NCBI RefSeq assembly: GCF_025144145.1
Contig: NZ_CP083546.1
Span: 1,318,501 to 1,382,500, forward strand
Length of the DNA stretch: 64,000 bases
DNA from: Leisingera sp. M658
GTDB lineage: Bacteria > Pseudomonadota > Alphaproteobacteria > Rhodobacterales > Rhodobacteraceae
Direction: 5' to 3'
Shown: positions 44,842 to 55,358 of the stretch, piece after piece
How positions within the stretch are numbered: position 1 is the stretch's first letter
Layout: each line of letters starts with the position of its first letter
Program-made: the position numbers and the translations under genes
Notes under the pieces: model-generated
Told to the model about the DNA's origin: nothing
The model's input: the letters and a program-made list of their open reading frames with translations, nothing else
Database searches by the model: none

Positions 44842-45786
44842 ATGAGCTGGAACCCGGCACTGGAACCGCAATGCCCCGAAGCGGGCAGCCTTGATGCAAT
44901 TGAAACGGTGATCATCCCGCGCGCCCGCGACCTCGGCGGCTTTGAGGTCCGCCGCGCCTTGCCCGCACCGCGCCGCCAGATGGTCGGCCCGTTCATCTTC
45001 TTCGATCAGGCCGGGCCGGCTGAATTCCTGACCGGGCAGGGCATCGACGTGCGCCCGCATCCGCATATCGGCCTTGGCACCGTGACCTACCTCTATCAGG
45101 GCGAATTCGAACATCGCGATTCCTTAGGCACTCACCAGATGATCTATCCGGGCGAGGTGAACTGGATGGTGGCAGGCCAGGGCGTCACCCATTCCGAACG
45201 CACCTCGGCCACGACCCGCGCAGGTCCAAGCAGCCTGTTCGGCATCCAGACCTGGATCGCTCTGCCCGACAGCCACGAGGACATGCCCGCCGCCTTTGAA
45301 CACCACGGCAAGGACGCACTGCCGCTGCTGGAGGGCGAGGGCAAGGCCGTGCGGCTGATCCTCGGCACTGCCTGGGGTGAGAAAGCCCCTGCAACGCTTT
45401 ATTCTGAAACCTTTTATGCCGATGCAGTATTGCAAGCCGGCGCCAAGCTGCCGCTGCCTTTGGATCACGAGGACCGCGGGCTGTATGTCACGCAAGGGTC
45501 GGTGGAAATCGCCGGCGAAACATTTGAGGCCGGCCGCATGATGGTGTTCCGCCCAGGGGATGAGATCACCGTGACCGCAGGCGCCCAGGGCGCACGGCTG
45601 ATGGCGCTGGGCGGTGCGACGCTGAGCGGGCCGCGCTATATCTGGTGGAACTTCGTCGCCTCCTCCCGCGACCGGATCGAGGACGCCAAGTCCGCCTGGG
45701 CCGCTGGCGACTGGCAGCAGGGCCGCTTCCAGCTGCCGCCTGGCGATGAGGAGGAATTCACCCCGCTGCCGGAGAAGCGGAAATAA
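44842..45786 (+). CDS. Pirin family protein
   Basis: A 314-residue bicupin. The metal-binding histidines are visible in DVRPHPHIGLGTVTYLYQG near residue 70 and NWMVAGQGVTHSERT near 110, and HRDSLG is conserved. Bacterial pirins have quercetinase or regulatory roles. It has an AGGAGGGAAGG ribosome binding site. Downstream is an EamA gene 51 nt away, possibly co-transcribed. Confidence 0.93.
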   Translation: MSWNPALEPQCPEAGSLDAIETVIIPRARDLGGFEVRRALPAPRRQMVGPFIFFDQAGPAEFLTGQGIDVRPHPHIGLGTVTYLYQGEFEHRDSLGTHQMIYPGEVNWMVAGQGVTHSERTSATTRAGPSSLFGIQTWIALPDSHEDMPAAFEHHGKDALPLLEGEGKAVRLILGTAWGEKAPATLYSETFYADAVLQAGAKLPLPLDHEDRGLYVTQGSVEIAGETFEAGRMMVFRPGDEITVTAGAQGARLMALGGATLSGPRYIWWNFVASSRDRIEDAKSAWAAGDWQQGRFQLPPGDEEEFTPLPEKRK

Positions 45787-45836
45787 TTCACATGTGAAGC
45801 CTTGCGCCGCCGCCCGAACGGGTGTTCTGTCCGGCC

Positions 45837-46757
45837 ATGTCCCAAACCGTCAAATCCGCCCAAACCGCGCAAAACCCTCTTCGGGGCGTGTTCTGGATGG
45901 TTGTCACCGGCCTCTGTTTTGTGGCGGTCACAGCGCTGGTCAAGCACCTCGGCACCCGCATCCCGCCCGCCGAAAGCGCCTTTTTGCGGTACTTGCTGGG
46001 GCTGGTGTTTCTGATCCCGATGGCCGGGGCCTTGCGCCGGGCGCAACTGACCCCGCGGCTTTGGGCATTGTTTGCAGGCCGCGGCGTGGTGCATTCTGCC
46101 GGCGTGATCCTGTGGTTCTATGCCATGACCCAGATCCCCCTGGCCGAGGTTACGGCAATGAACTACCTGTCGCCGGTCTATGTCACCTTGGGGGCCGCGC
46201 TGTTTCTGGGAGAGAAGCTGGCGGTGCGCCGGATATCGGCGATTGCTGTCGCTTTGATCGGCGCGATGATCATCCTGCGGCCGGGCTTCCGCGAGGTCTC
46301 GCCCGGCCATATCGCCATGTTGTTCACCGCCGTGTCCTTCGGCGCCTCTTACCTGATCGCCAAGTTTACTGTCGGCAGCAACAGCCCGGCGGTTGTGGTC
46401 GGCATGCTGTCGATCTTTGTCACCCTGGGCCTGGCCCCCTTTGCCCTGGCAGTCTGGGTGACGCCCACGCTGGCCGAGCTTGCAATTCTGTTCGGTGTCG
46501 CCTGCTTTGCCACCGCAGGCCACTACACCATGACGCTGGCCTTTGCCGCAGCACCCGTGGCGGTGACCCAGCCGGTCACGTTCCTGCAGCTGGTCTGGGC
46601 TACCCTGCTGGGCGCGCTGGCGTTTGGTGAACCGGCTGACATCTGGGTAATGTCCGGCGGCGGGCTGATCCTGGCTGCGGTCAGTTTTATCTCATGGCGT
46701 GAAGCCAGGGTTAAAAAGAAGGCTCTTACACCTTCCGGTAATGCGACTGGTGTTTGA
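45837..46757 (+). CDS. EamA/DMT family transporter
   Basis: About 306 residues, ten predicted membrane helices in two EamA repeats, with PPAESAFLRYLLGLVFLIP and PLAEVTAMNYLSPVYVTLGAAL (each typical first-half motifs) and APVAVTQPVTFLQLVWATLLG in the second half. The start is uncertain: GTG 45822 and ATG 45837 are both in frame, with no clear ribosome binding site. Substrate unknown. The C-terminus is basic. Confidence 0.87.
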   Translation: MSQTVKSAQTAQNPLRGVFWMVVTGLCFVAVTALVKHLGTRIPPAESAFLRYLLGLVFLIPMAGALRRAQLTPRLWALFAGRGVVHSAGVILWFYAMTQIPLAEVTAMNYLSPVYVTLGAALFLGEKLAVRRISAIAVALIGAMIILRPGFREVSPGHIAMLFTAVSFGASYLIAKFTVGSNSPAVVVGMLSIFVTLGLAPFALAVWVTPTLAELAILFGVACFATAGHYTMTLAFAAAPVAVTQPVTFLQLVWATLLGALAFGEPADIWVMSGGGLILAAVSFISWREARVKKKALTPSGNATGV

Positions 46758-46823
46758 TCGCCTTATGGATGTTACAAACCCGAAGTAATCTTCCGCTCTT
46801 ACCGATGCAGGCGGAGACCGCGC

Positions 46824-47852
46824 ATGGCAAACTGGCTTTGGCCCACGGCGTTGCTGTTGGCGGCCCTTTTTGATCTGCCGGCCGCCCAGGCCGGGCCCAG
46901 TATCTGCAACGATACGGAGGCCTTGCATCATTTGGCCATCAGCTTGCGGATTGACGGCCGCTGGGTGGTGCAGGGCTGGCAGCCGCTCATGCCGGGAGAT
47001 TGCACCGAACCGGTGCCGGCCGGCTATCAGGGCCGGTTTCTCTACTTCCGCGCCAAAAGCCCCGGATACCGTTTTCGCGATGACAGCGTCCGGTTTTGCA
47101 CCGCCCAGGGCCGGTTCCGGATTGAGCATGACAGCGGTTGCACCGCACAAGGCTATGCAATGCAGGGGTTTGCCAAAACCCTTACGGCACCAACAGGACC
47201 GCAGGTTCTGCTCAGTTCCCGGTCACAGTCCGAACGCCGGCAGGCTGCGGTTGCCGCCGCTGAAGACGGGCATGACGCGACAGAAGACCAATTGCATTAC
47301 GCGGCGGAGGTGGTCTTTCAAGGCTGCAAGCAGCAGAAAAGCACGGGCGCGGTCACCTGCAGTTTTGTTGGCGGCGGCATGGAGTTCGGTGCTGTGGGCA
47401 AGGTCCGGATCTCCGATCCGGTCTTCACATTCCTGCTGGGGCTGGTGCGCGGCACCCCGCTGGCAATTGATGGTGAGATAGTCACCCGTTTCGGCTCTTT
47501 TGCAGAGCTGGAGCTGCACAGCGTCACGCCGCGCGTGCCGAACCGGTTCGACAAGATGCTGCAGAACATGCAGGGAGAGTGGCAGTCCGTGCAAAACCCA
47601 AAAGACCAGTTTGCCATTTCCGGTGCCGTGCGCCAAGTCCGTTACGGCGGCAGGCAAATGACCCCGGAGTTTGTCACGATCCAGCAAAGCTGCCGCGGCA
47701 TAGGGTTTACGGCTGACTTCCTGATGGCCTGGGACAGCCAGAGCGGCACCAGACTGTGTTATCAGATCAATTCTCTGACCCGCGACGGAATGACCCTTAT
47801 TTATTTGCCGCGCGGAACCCGGCTGGACTACGAACGGCTGCCTGGCGGCTAG
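46824..47852 (+). CDS. DUF1036-containing exported protein
   Basis: A 342-residue protein with signal peptide MANWLWPTALLLAALFDLPAAQA, a DUF1036 domain (about 24-125; CNDTEALHHLAISLRIDGRW, VVQGWQPLMPGDC, SVRFCTAQGRF) and a C-terminal region of about 200 residues not found in minimal DUF1036 proteins. That region has several Cys (CKQQKSTGAVTCSF, QQSCRGIGF) suggesting disulfides in the periplasm. The function of the family is unknown. A broken short DUF1036 gene lies 5.4 kb upstream. Confidence 0.8.
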   Translation: MANWLWPTALLLAALFDLPAAQAGPSICNDTEALHHLAISLRIDGRWVVQGWQPLMPGDCTEPVPAGYQGRFLYFRAKSPGYRFRDDSVRFCTAQGRFRIEHDSGCTAQGYAMQGFAKTLTAPTGPQVLLSSRSQSERRQAAVAAAEDGHDATEDQLHYAAEVVFQGCKQQKSTGAVTCSFVGGGMEFGAVGKVRISDPVFTFLLGLVRGTPLAIDGEIVTRFGSFAELELHSVTPRVPNRFDKMLQNMQGEWQSVQNPKDQFAISGAVRQVRYGGRQMTPEFVTIQQSCRGIGFTADFLMAWDSQSGTRLCYQINSLTRDGMTLIYLPRGTRLDYERLPGG

Positions 47853-47855
47853 GCC

Positions 47856-48431
47856 TTATGGGATGACAAGATCCACAACCAGATGCGCCGCAGCTCGCGC
47901 GGCATTGGGATTCAGCGGATCTTCCGACTGCGCGGCCTGCAGCCAGACCCCGTCCATATAGCATTGCAGCGCCTGGCGCGCGGTTTCCAACTGTCCGCCT
48001 GGCAGCAGCGCCCGCAGCTCGGCCAGGACATGGCTGCGCACCCGGGCACGGTTGATTCGGTGCAGGCGGCTGAGGCGCGGCGAATAGGGGGCATTTGCCC
48101 AGAACTGCATCCAGATACTGCACTGGGGAACGGTGAACAGGTCGTCGGCAAAGTTCGCGTCCATCACCGCATACAGCCGTTCGCGCGGGGTGCGCGCTGT
48201 GGCATAGCCATCCGCCATGGCCCGCCGCAGCTTGCCCAGAAGATGCAGCATAGTGGCTTCCATCAGCCCTTCCTTGGAGCCGAAATAGTAGTTTATCGAG
48301 GCCGCCGAAGCACCGGCCTCCTTGGCGATTTCCGCCATGGTTACAACACCGTAACCGCGCTCATGCACCGCAACGATGGTGGCTTCGATCAGCTCTTCGT
48401 TGCGGATATCCCGGATGCGTTTCCTGCTCAT
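47856..48431 (-). CDS. betI: Choline-responsive repressor BetI (TetR family)
   Basis: A 191-residue TetR protein starting MSRKRIRDIRNEELIEATI with HTH YGVVTMAEIAKEAGASAASINYYFGSKEGL. The C-terminal part VPQCSIWMQFWANAPYSPRLSRLH is typical of BetI. It should repress the bet genes until choline is present. The start at 48431 is set by homology; upstream extension to 48590 is not credible. It is divergent from the transporter-betCBA genes, with a palindrome between. Confidence 0.92.
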   Translation of the reverse strand: MSRKRIRDIRNEELIEATIVAVHERGYGVVTMAEIAKEAGASAASINYYFGSKEGLMEATMLHLLGKLRRAMADGYATARTPRERLYAVMDANFADDLFTVPQCSIWMQFWANAPYSPRLSRLHRINRARVRSHVLAELRALLPGGQLETARQALQCYMDGVWLQAAQSEDPLNPNAARAAAHLVVDLVIP

Positions 48432-48490
48432 GAATAAGTTGTGCGGCAATTGGGCCGGCGTTTCAACTGTTGTTCGAGGGAATTCAAATC

Positions 48491-48506
48491 TTGAATGACC
48501 ATTCAA
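48491..48506. promoter_or_regulatory. Probable BetI operator
   Basis: TTGAATG-AC-CATTCAA is a perfect 16-bp dyad in the 159-bp gap between divergent betI and the transporter gene. BetI sites in other proteobacteria are similar T/A-rich dyads around TTGA...TCAA. Confidence 0.65.
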
Positions 48507-48590
48507 AAAACTATTTGGCCGATCAGCCTGCTGTGTTATGTACCCGACCCATGTCTTAGGGCGGGAACCGCCTGGAAATGGGAGGGACAT

Positions 48591-49799
48591 ATGACTTCAA
48601 TCATTTCATTCGGGATTCTGCTGGCCTTTGCGCTGGTGGTGTTCTGCGTGATCAAGTGGTGGAACGTCCGCAACGTCGGCGTGACTCCGGTCCACTTGTT
48701 CACCTTCATCGCAATTCTCTTCACCTCGGGCCTGGACGTCGGCCTGATCATGTTCCCGCTGGCCTGGGACTTTCCGCTTTATGCCGACACCGCGGCAGAG
48801 CCCGCCTATGGGTTCACCAACCCGCTGGCGCTGGAATTCGGCTTCTGGGGCTTCCTGATCTGGGGCTTCTACTTCCTGACCACCTTCTACTTCTGCGTGG
48901 TTGAGCCGCGGGTGAAGTTCTTTGAGATCCCGCTGGTGAAATGGCTCAACAACATTGTGATCATCGGCACCTGCGCCTTTACCGGCGCCTTGTTCCTGAT
49001 CTACCTGCCGTATTATGCCACCTTCATGGGCGACGGCGAGAGCGTGATCCCGGCCTTCTATGTCATTACCTTCCTGGTGATCCTGTTTGCCGCCTTCTCC
49101 TCGACCGACATCAAATACGTGCGCATCCTGTCGGTCGGCTCCACCGTGTTGTTCCTGTCGCTGATCCTCGGCATGTGGGCTTATTCCGGTATGGGGCTGA
49201 GCGCCTTCGGCGATACCGCCTCCAACATCGGCGGCTATTTTGCCAACATCCACAAATTCGTGCTGCCGCTGACCGACTATCACGAATTCTACCTGTTCTG
49301 GTGGTTCGCATGGTCGATCATGATCGGCCAGTTCACCTCGCGCTTTGTCGGCGGGCTGCGCACCTGGCAGGTTCTGGCAGCGCTGCTGATCTTCCCGTCG
49401 ATCCCGCTGGGTGTGTGGTTCTCGGTGCTGTACTATTACCACCTCAACAGCATCGAGACGACGCTGCTGATCAACGTCTCCATGGTCGCGGTGGGCATCA
49501 TCTTTGTGGTCAACTCCTTTGACTCGCTGATCCGCCTTTACACCGACAACCTGAACCTGACGGCCAAGCGTTTCGGCACCATTCCTTATGTGCTGGGCAA
49601 CGCGGTTGTGCTTTTCGCCCTGACCCTGGCCTTCCAAAGCCAGTGGCTGCAGATCCAGTGGATCGGCACCGCGGTGATCGGCATCTATGTCGCCTGCCTG
49701 GCCTATATCGTGCTGTTCAAACGCAGCGAAGTGATGAGCATCACTGCTTCGCCCGAGGAAAACACGCTCGACTTCGACAAGATCAAGACAGCCCATTAA
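48591..49799 (+). CDS. Short BCCT-type choline/betaine transporter
   Basis: A 402-residue membrane protein with about ten predicted helices. DYHEFYLFWWFAWSIMIGQF and TSRFVGGLRTWQV match the BCCT signature region (helix 8, aromatic substrate box). Ordinary BCCT carriers exceed 500 residues with twelve helices, so this is a shortened form lacking N-terminal helices and the long C-terminal sensor. The start at 48591 follows TGGGAGG. Position directly before betC and opposite betI points to uptake of choline or choline-O-sulfate. Confidence 0.75.
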   Translation: MTSIISFGILLAFALVVFCVIKWWNVRNVGVTPVHLFTFIAILFTSGLDVGLIMFPLAWDFPLYADTAAEPAYGFTNPLALEFGFWGFLIWGFYFLTTFYFCVVEPRVKFFEIPLVKWLNNIVIIGTCAFTGALFLIYLPYYATFMGDGESVIPAFYVITFLVILFAAFSSTDIKYVRILSVGSTVLFLSLILGMWAYSGMGLSAFGDTASNIGGYFANIHKFVLPLTDYHEFYLFWWFAWSIMIGQFTSRFVGGLRTWQVLAALLIFPSIPLGVWFSVLYYYHLNSIETTLLINVSMVAVGIIFVVNSFDSLIRLYTDNLNLTAKRFGTIPYVLGNAVVLFALTLAFQSQWLQIQWIGTAVIGIYVACLAYIVLFKRSEVMSITASPEENTLDFDKIKTAH

Positions 49800-49925
49800 G
49801 GGCGGTCTCCCGGCTGGCCCCCAAGTTTCCCCGAATGACGGGACCAGCCACCAAACTGCCTGGCAGCGCCTTTGGGCCTGCCAGGCGCCTTTCGAAGAAA
49901 CATCGCCTTATCTGGGAGGTCCGCG

Positions 49926-51434
49926 ATGAGTGCCCCGAATATTCTGATCCTGATGGTTGACCAATTGAATGGGACACTTTTCCCGGACGGCCCCGCCGAC
50001 TGGCTGCATGCTCCGAACCTGAAGAAACTGGCGGAACGCTCGACCCGTTTCGCCAACGCCTATACTGCGTCGCCCTTGTGCGCGCCGGGCCGCGCCTCCT
50101 TCATGTCCGGCCAGCTGCCGTCGCGCTCCGGCGTCTATGACAACGCGGCTGAGTTCCGCAGCGACATTCCGACCTACGCCCACCACCTGCGCCGCGCGGG
50201 CTACTACACCTGCCTTTCAGGCAAGATGCATTTTGTCGGCCCCGACCAGATGCACGGGTTCGAGGACCGCCTGACCACCGACATTTACCCGGCTGATTTC
50301 GGCTGGACCCCGGACTACCGCAAACCCGGTGAACGCATTGACTGGTGGTATCACAACATGGGGAGCGTCACCGGGGCAGGGGTGGCGGAAACCTCCAACC
50401 AGATGGAATACGACGACGAGGTCGCCTATAATGCCACTGCCAAGCTTTATGAGCTGTCGCGCGGGCTGGACGACCGTCCCTGGGCGCTGACCGTCAGCTT
50501 CACCCACCCGCATGACCCCTATGTGGCGCGCAAGAAATACTGGGATCTGTATGAGGACTGCGAGCATCTGCTGCCGCAGGTCCCGGCAATGGATTACGAC
50601 GACCACGACCCGCACGCCCAGCGGATCTTTGACGCCAACGACTGGCGCAGCTTCGACATCTCTGAGGAAGACATCAAACGCTCCCGCCGTGCCTATTTCG
50701 CCAATATCTCCTATCTGGATGACAAGATCGGCGAGATCCTGAATGTGCTGGAAACCACAAGGCAAGAGGCGATCATCCTGTTTGTCTCCGACCACGGCGA
50801 CATGCTGGGCGAGCGGGGCCTTTGGTTCAAGATGAGCTTCTATGACGGCTCCTCCCGCGTGCCGCTGATGATCTCGGCACCGGATCTGCCCGCGGGATTG
50901 ATCGAAACCCCGGTTTCCACACTGGATGTGACCCCGACGCTGGGCGCGCTGGCCGGTGTCGACATGGCTGAAATCGAACCCTGGACCGACGGCCAGAACC
51001 TGGTGCCGCTGGCCACCGGCACGGAACGGACCGAACCGGTTGCCATCGAATATGCTGCCGAAGCCTCATATGCGCCGCTGGTGTCGCTCCGCTATGGCAA
51101 GTGGAAGTACAACCGCTGCGCGCTGGACCCCGATCAGCTGTTCGATCTGGAGGCCGACCCGCACGAGCTGACCAACCTGGCTGCCGACCCGGCCCATGCC
51201 GGAACACTGGAAACCTTGCGCGCCAAATCAGACGCCCGCTGGAACCTGGAGGTCTTCGACGCAGAAGTGCGCGCCAGCCAGGCCCGCCGCTGGGTTGTCT
51301 ACGAGGCCCTGCGCCAGGGCGGCTACTATCCCTGGGATTACCAGCCGCTGCAAAAGGCCTCCGAGCGTTACATGCGCAACCACATGGATCTCAACACCCT
51401 CGAGGAAAACAAACGTTTTCCCCGCGGCGAATAA
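49926..51434 (+). CDS. betC: Choline-sulfatase
   Basis: A 502-residue type I sulfatase that releases choline from choline-O-sulfate. The active-site motif C-x-P-x-R is in [20 protein letters not shown]; its Cys (residue 53) must become formylglycine. Metal residues lie in [10 protein letters not shown] and [14 protein letters not shown]. The C-terminal [20 protein letters not shown] is diagnostic of BetC. The start at 49926 follows TGGGAGG; upstream in-frame codons are not conserved. No formylglycine-generating enzyme gene is in the window. Confidence 0.95.
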   Translation: MSAPNILILMVDQLNGTLFPDGPADWLHAPNLKKLAERSTRFANAYTASPLCAPGRASFMSGQLPSRSGVYDNAAEFRSDIPTYAHHLRRAGYYTCLSGKMHFVGPDQMHGFEDRLTTDIYPADFGWTPDYRKPGERIDWWYHNMGSVTGAGVAETSNQMEYDDEVAYNATAKLYELSRGLDDRPWALTVSFTHPHDPYVARKKYWDLYEDCEHLLPQVPAMDYDDHDPHAQRIFDANDWRSFDISEEDIKRSRRAYFANISYLDDKIGEILNVLETTRQEAIILFVSDHGDMLGERGLWFKMSFYDGSSRVPLMISAPDLPAGLIETPVSTLDVTPTLGALAGVDMAEIEPWTDGQNLVPLATGTERTEPVAIEYAAEASYAPLVSLRYGKWKYNRCALDPDQLFDLEADPHELTNLAADPAHAGTLETLRAKSDARWNLEVFDAEVRASQARRWVVYEALRQGGYYPWDYQPLQKASERYMRNHMDLNTLEENKRFPRGE

Positions 51435-51496
51435 CCCGAAATCAGCACCCCGCCAGTTCATCTGGCTCCAAATATCCCCGCCGGAGGCATAAACTC

Positions 51497-52954
51497 ATGA
51501 CTCATCCCGCTCAACCCAAAGCCAGCCACTTCATCAACGGCGAATACGTCGAAGATACCGCAGGCACCCCGATCCCGGTGATCTATGCCGCGACCGGCGA
51601 ACAGATCGCCACCGTCCACGCCGCCACCCCGGCGATTGTCGAACAGGCGCTGTCCACCGCCAAAGAAGCCCAAAAGGAATGGGCGAAAATGACTGGCACC
51701 GAGCGTGGCCGCGTGCTGCGCCGCGCCGCCGATATCATGCGCGAACGCAACCACGACCTCAGCGTTCTGGAAACCTATGACACCGGCAAGCCGCTGCAGG
51801 AAACCCTGGTCGCCGACGCCACCTCCGGCGCCGACGCGCTGGAGTATTTCGGCGGCCTCGCGGCCTCGCTGACCGGCGAGCACATCCCGCTGGGCGAGGA
51901 TTGGGTCTATACCAAACGCGAGGCTCTTGGCCTGTGTGTCGGCATCGGTGCGTGGAACTACCCCACGCAGATCGCCTGCTGGAAAGGCGCGCCTGCCTTG
52001 GCCTGCGGCAACTCGATGGTGTTCAAACCGTCGGAAACCACCCCGCTCTGCGCCCTGAAAGTGGCCGAAATCCTGATTGAGGCCGGCGCGCCGGCGGGCG
52101 TCTTCAACGTCGTCCAGGGCATGGGCGAGGTCGGCGGCGCGCTGGTCACCGACCCGCGCGTTGACAAGGTTTCGCTGACCGGATCGGTGCCGACTGGCAA
52201 GAAGGTCTATGCCGCCGCCGCCGCAGGCATGAAACACGTCACCATGGAACTGGGCGGCAAGTCGCCCTTGATCATCTTTGACGACGCAGATGTGGACAAC
52301 GCCGTCGGCGGCGCCATCAACGGCAACTTCTACTCCTCCGGCCAGGTCTGCTCGAACGGCACCCGCGTGTTTGTGCAGAAAGGCATCAAGGAAAAATTCC
52401 TCGCCCGTCTCGCCGAACGCACCGGCAATGCCATTATCGGCGACCCGATGGATGAGGCCACCAGCTTTGGCCCGATGGTGACCGAAAACCAGATGAACAT
52501 CGTCTTGGGCTATATCGAGAAGGGCAAGGCCGAGGGTGCCCGCCTGATCTGCGGCGGCACCCGCGCCGACAAGGACGGCTACTTTATCGAGCCGACCGTC
52601 TTTGCCGATGTGACCGACGATATGACCATCGCCCGCGAAGAAATCTTTGGCCCGGTCATGTCCGTCCTGGACTTCGACACCGAAGAAGAAGTCGTGGCCC
52701 GCGCCAATGATACCGAATTCGGCCTGTCGGCAGGAGTGTTCACCAAGGACTTCACCCGCGCCCACCGGGTGATCGGCAATCTTGAGGCCGGCAGCTGCTT
52801 CATCAACTCTTACAACGACGCGCCGGTCGAGGCGCCGTTCGGCGGTGTGAAGGCATCCGGCGTTGGTCGCGAGAACTCGAAAGAGGCGATCAAGCACTTC
52901 AGCCAGGTGAAATCCGTCTACGTCCGCATGGGTGACGTCGAAGCGGCATTCTGA
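51497..52954 (+). CDS. betB: Betaine-aldehyde dehydrogenase
   Basis: A 485-residue NAD-dependent aldehyde dehydrogenase that turns betaine aldehyde into glycine betaine. The catalytic Glu is in [20 protein letters not shown] and the catalytic Cys in [17 protein letters not shown]; the cofactor region is [20 protein letters not shown] precedes ATG 51497. It is separated from betC by 62 nt and from betA by 210 nt, which hold a large inverted repeat. Confidence 0.95.
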   Translation: MTHPAQPKASHFINGEYVEDTAGTPIPVIYAATGEQIATVHAATPAIVEQALSTAKEAQKEWAKMTGTERGRVLRRAADIMRERNHDLSVLETYDTGKPLQETLVADATSGADALEYFGGLAASLTGEHIPLGEDWVYTKREALGLCVGIGAWNYPTQIACWKGAPALACGNSMVFKPSETTPLCALKVAEILIEAGAPAGVFNVVQGMGEVGGALVTDPRVDKVSLTGSVPTGKKVYAAAAAGMKHVTMELGGKSPLIIFDDADVDNAVGGAINGNFYSSGQVCSNGTRVFVQKGIKEKFLARLAERTGNAIIGDPMDEATSFGPMVTENQMNIVLGYIEKGKAEGARLICGGTRADKDGYFIEPTVFADVTDDMTIAREEIFGPVMSVLDFDTEEEVVARANDTEFGLSAGVFTKDFTRAHRVIGNLEAGSCFINSYNDAPVEAPFGGVKASGVGRENSKEAIKHFSQVKSVYVRMGDVEAAF

Positions 52955-53005
52955 TTGCCCTTTTGGGCAACGCCCACCCACCCGCCCCGTTGCCCAAAAG
53001 GGCAA
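52955..53005. repeat. 18-bp inverted repeat between betB and betA
   Basis: TTGCCCTTTTGGGCAACG (52955-52972) and CGTTGCCCAAAAGGGCAA (52988-53005) are perfect complements with a 15-nt loop. It begins right after the betB stop. Each arm can also fold alone. It may tune betA expression or protect the betCB mRNA. Confidence 0.8.
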
Positions 53006-53164
53006 GAGGGAAGGGGTTGCTGAGAGGTCGCTGAGGGCGCTTTGCGTCCTCAGCAGACCAGAACAATGATGAGGCAGATTCGGGATGCCTCAAGGACAAG
53101 CCGCGCCAAGGCGCGGTGCCAAAGGCATCCTTGACCCAACCCGGATCCGCAATGGAGAGAAGAA

Positions 53165-54820
53165 ATGAACGCGGATTATGTGATTGTCGGGGCCGGGTCT
53201 GCCGGTTGTGCAATAGCCTACCGGCTGTCTGAGGCCGGCAAAAAGGTTCTGGTGATCGAACACGGCGGTACCGATGCCGGGCCGTTCATCCAGATGCCGG
53301 GCGCGCTCAGCTACCCGATGAACATGCCGCTTTACGATTGGGGCTACAAATCCCAGCCCGAGCCGCATCTGGGCGGCCGCGAACTGGTCTGCCCGCGCGG
53401 CAAAGTGATCGGCGGCTCTTCCTCGATCAACGGTATGGTCTATGTGCGCGGCCACGCCGGCGACTACAACCACTGGGCCGAGACGGGTGCGGCGGGCTGG
53501 TCCTACGCCGACGTGCTGCCGTACTTCAAACGTATGGAAACCTGGAACGACCGCGGCCATGGCGGCGATCCGGACTGGCGCGGCACCGACGGCCCGCTGC
53601 ATGTGACCCGCGGCCCCCGCGACAACCCGCTGCACGACGCCTTTGTCAACGCAGGCGCGCAGGCGGGCTACCCGGTCACATCCGACTACAACGGCGAGCA
53701 GCAGGAAGGCTTCGGCCCGATGGAGATGACGGTCTACAAGGGCCGCCGCTGGTCCGCCGCCAACGCCTATCTGAAGCCCGCGCTCAAGCGTGACAACTGC
53801 AATCTGATCCGTGCCTTCGCCCGCAAGGTGGTGATCGAGGACGGCCGCGCTGTCGGGGTCGAAGTTGAACGCGGCGGCAAGGTCGAAGTGATCCGCGCCA
53901 ATACCGAAGTGATCCTGGCCGCCTCCTCGCTGAATTCCCCCAAGATGCTGATGCTGTCCGGTATCGGCCCGGCGAAACATCTGGCGGAACACGGCATCGA
54001 CGTGGTCGCCGACCGTCCCGGCGTGGGCCAGAACCTGCAGGACCACCTGGAATTCTACTTCCAGTTCGCCTGTAAACAGCCGATCACCCTGTTCAAATAC
54101 TGGAACCTGTTCGGCAAGGCGCTGGTGGGGGCGCAGTGGCTGTTCACCAAGACCGGCCTTGGCGCCTCGAACCAGTTCGAAAGCGCCGCCTTTGTCCGCT
54201 CCGGCAAGGGGGTGGACTACCCGGATATCATGTATCACTTCCTGCCGATTGCAGTCCGCTATGACGGTCAGGCCGCGGCTGAGGGCCATGGTTTCCAGGC
54301 CCATGTCGGCCCCATGCGCTCCGGCTCGCGCGGCGAGGTCACGCTGAACTCTGCCGATCCGAAAGACGCGCCAAACATCCTGTTCAACTACATGTCGACC
54401 GAACAGGACTGGGAGGATTTCCGCAAATGCATCCGTCTGACCCGCGAGATCTTCGGCCAGGAGGCAATGAAACCCTTCCTCAAGCATGAGATCCAGCCCG
54501 GCGATGCGCTGCAATCGGACGAGGAACTGAACGGTTTCATCCGCGAGCACGTGGAAAGCGCCTATCATCCCTGCGGCACCTGCAAGATGGGCGCAGTTGA
54601 TGACCCGATGTCGGTAGTCGATCCGGAATGCCGGGTGATTGGCGTCGAGGGTCTGCGGGTTGCCGACAGCTCGATCTTCCCGCGCATCACCAACGGCAAC
54701 CTCAACGGCCCCTCGATCATGACCGGCGAGAAGGCCTCGGACCACATCCTGGGACGCCGCCTGCCGTCCTCGAACGCTGAACCGTGGTTCAACCCGGACT
54801 GGCGCCAGGCGCAACGCTGA
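53165..54820 (+). CDS. betA: Choline dehydrogenase
   Basis: A 551-residue GMC oxidoreductase that oxidises choline to betaine aldehyde with FAD. The dinucleotide site [20 protein letters not shown] opens the protein; [21 protein letters not shown] is GMC signature 1; the active-site His is in [14 protein letters not shown]; and [19 protein letters not shown] is near the end. GGAGAGAAG precedes the ATG. It completes the route choline-O-sulfate to glycine betaine. A terminator follows. Confidence 0.95.
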   Translation: MNADYVIVGAGSAGCAIAYRLSEAGKKVLVIEHGGTDAGPFIQMPGALSYPMNMPLYDWGYKSQPEPHLGGRELVCPRGKVIGGSSSINGMVYVRGHAGDYNHWAETGAAGWSYADVLPYFKRMETWNDRGHGGDPDWRGTDGPLHVTRGPRDNPLHDAFVNAGAQAGYPVTSDYNGEQQEGFGPMEMTVYKGRRWSAANAYLKPALKRDNCNLIRAFARKVVIEDGRAVGVEVERGGKVEVIRANTEVILAASSLNSPKMLMLSGIGPAKHLAEHGIDVVADRPGVGQNLQDHLEFYFQFACKQPITLFKYWNLFGKALVGAQWLFTKTGLGASNQFESAAFVRSGKGVDYPDIMYHFLPIAVRYDGQAAAEGHGFQAHVGPMRSGSRGEVTLNSADPKDAPNILFNYMSTEQDWEDFRKCIRLTREIFGQEAMKPFLKHEIQPGDALQSDEELNGFIREHVESAYHPCGTCKMGAVDDPMSVVDPECRVIGVEGLRVADSSIFPRITNGNLNGPSIMTGEKASDHILGRRLPSSNAEPWFNPDWRQAQR

Positions 54821-54838
54821 TCCTGTTGCGCTGCCAGC

Positions 54839-54879
54839 AAGCCGCCCGCCACCTCCCCGTTGTGCGGGCGGCTTATTTT
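54839..54879 (+). terminator. Terminator of the bet operon
   Basis: AAGCCGCCCGC (54839-54849) pairs with GCGGGCGGCTT (54864-54874), then ATTTTC. It starts 18 nt after the betA stop. Confidence 0.85.
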
Positions 54880-55028
54880 CTGAAATCCCGGCCTGGAACC
54901 GGGCCTGGGACCGGGCCTGAAATCAGACCGAAAATCAGCGTGTTTGCCGCATCTTTTGATCCGCGTCAAAGCGGGCGCGCAGCGCTGCGGATAACCTGCA
55001 ACCGACCCTAGAAAAAAGGAGCGGGCAG

Positions 55029-55268
55029 ATGTCCAATACCCCCCATGAACTGGCCGAAGAATTCCCCGAAAAGGCCGCGCAGATCAGTCAGCTGAAACAG
55101 GCGGATGCCCATTTCGCCAAGCTGTCGGACGAATACCACGAAGTGAATCGCGCTGTGCACCGGGCGGAAACCAACGTGGAACCGGTGAGTGCTGAGGCCG
55201 AAACCGGCCTGCGCAAACAACGCGCCGCGCTGAAGGACGAGATCTGGGGGATCCTGTCCAAGGCGTGA
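55029..55268 (+). CDS. YdcH family (DUF465) protein
   Basis: A 79-residue helical protein. The core LKQADAHFAKLSDEYHEVNRAV and LRKQRAALKDEIWGIL match DUF465/YdcH, predicted to be an antiparallel helical hairpin. AAGGAG lies 10 nt before the ATG. It has its own terminator. Function unknown. Confidence 0.85.
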   Translation: MSNTPHELAEEFPEKAAQISQLKQADAHFAKLSDEYHEVNRAVHRAETNVEPVSAEAETGLRKQRAALKDEIWGILSKA

Positions 55269-55287
55269 GGGAAAAGCGTGTTGAAGG

Positions 55288-55325
55288 CAGAACGGGGTAT
55301 CACTGAAGCCCCGTTCTGTTTTTTG
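55288..55325 (+). terminator. Rho-independent terminator of the ydcH-like gene
   Basis: CAGAACGGGG (55288-55297) pairs with CCCCGTTCTG (55309-55318), followed by six T residues. Confidence 0.92.
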
Positions 55326-55358
55326 AACCTGTTCGGCCCTGACTGGCGTACACCCGTT

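Noticed and set aside
48606..49796. 396-codon frame on the - strand
   Set aside because: Antisense to the BCCT-like transporter; strongly charged (Asp/Gln/His) as expected for the complement of hydrophobic codons.
51458..54814. Long - strand frames opposite betB and betA (515 and 574 codons)
   Set aside because: Their Gly/His/Val-rich composition is that of reverse frames in GC-rich DNA; betB and betA are unmistakable on the + strand.
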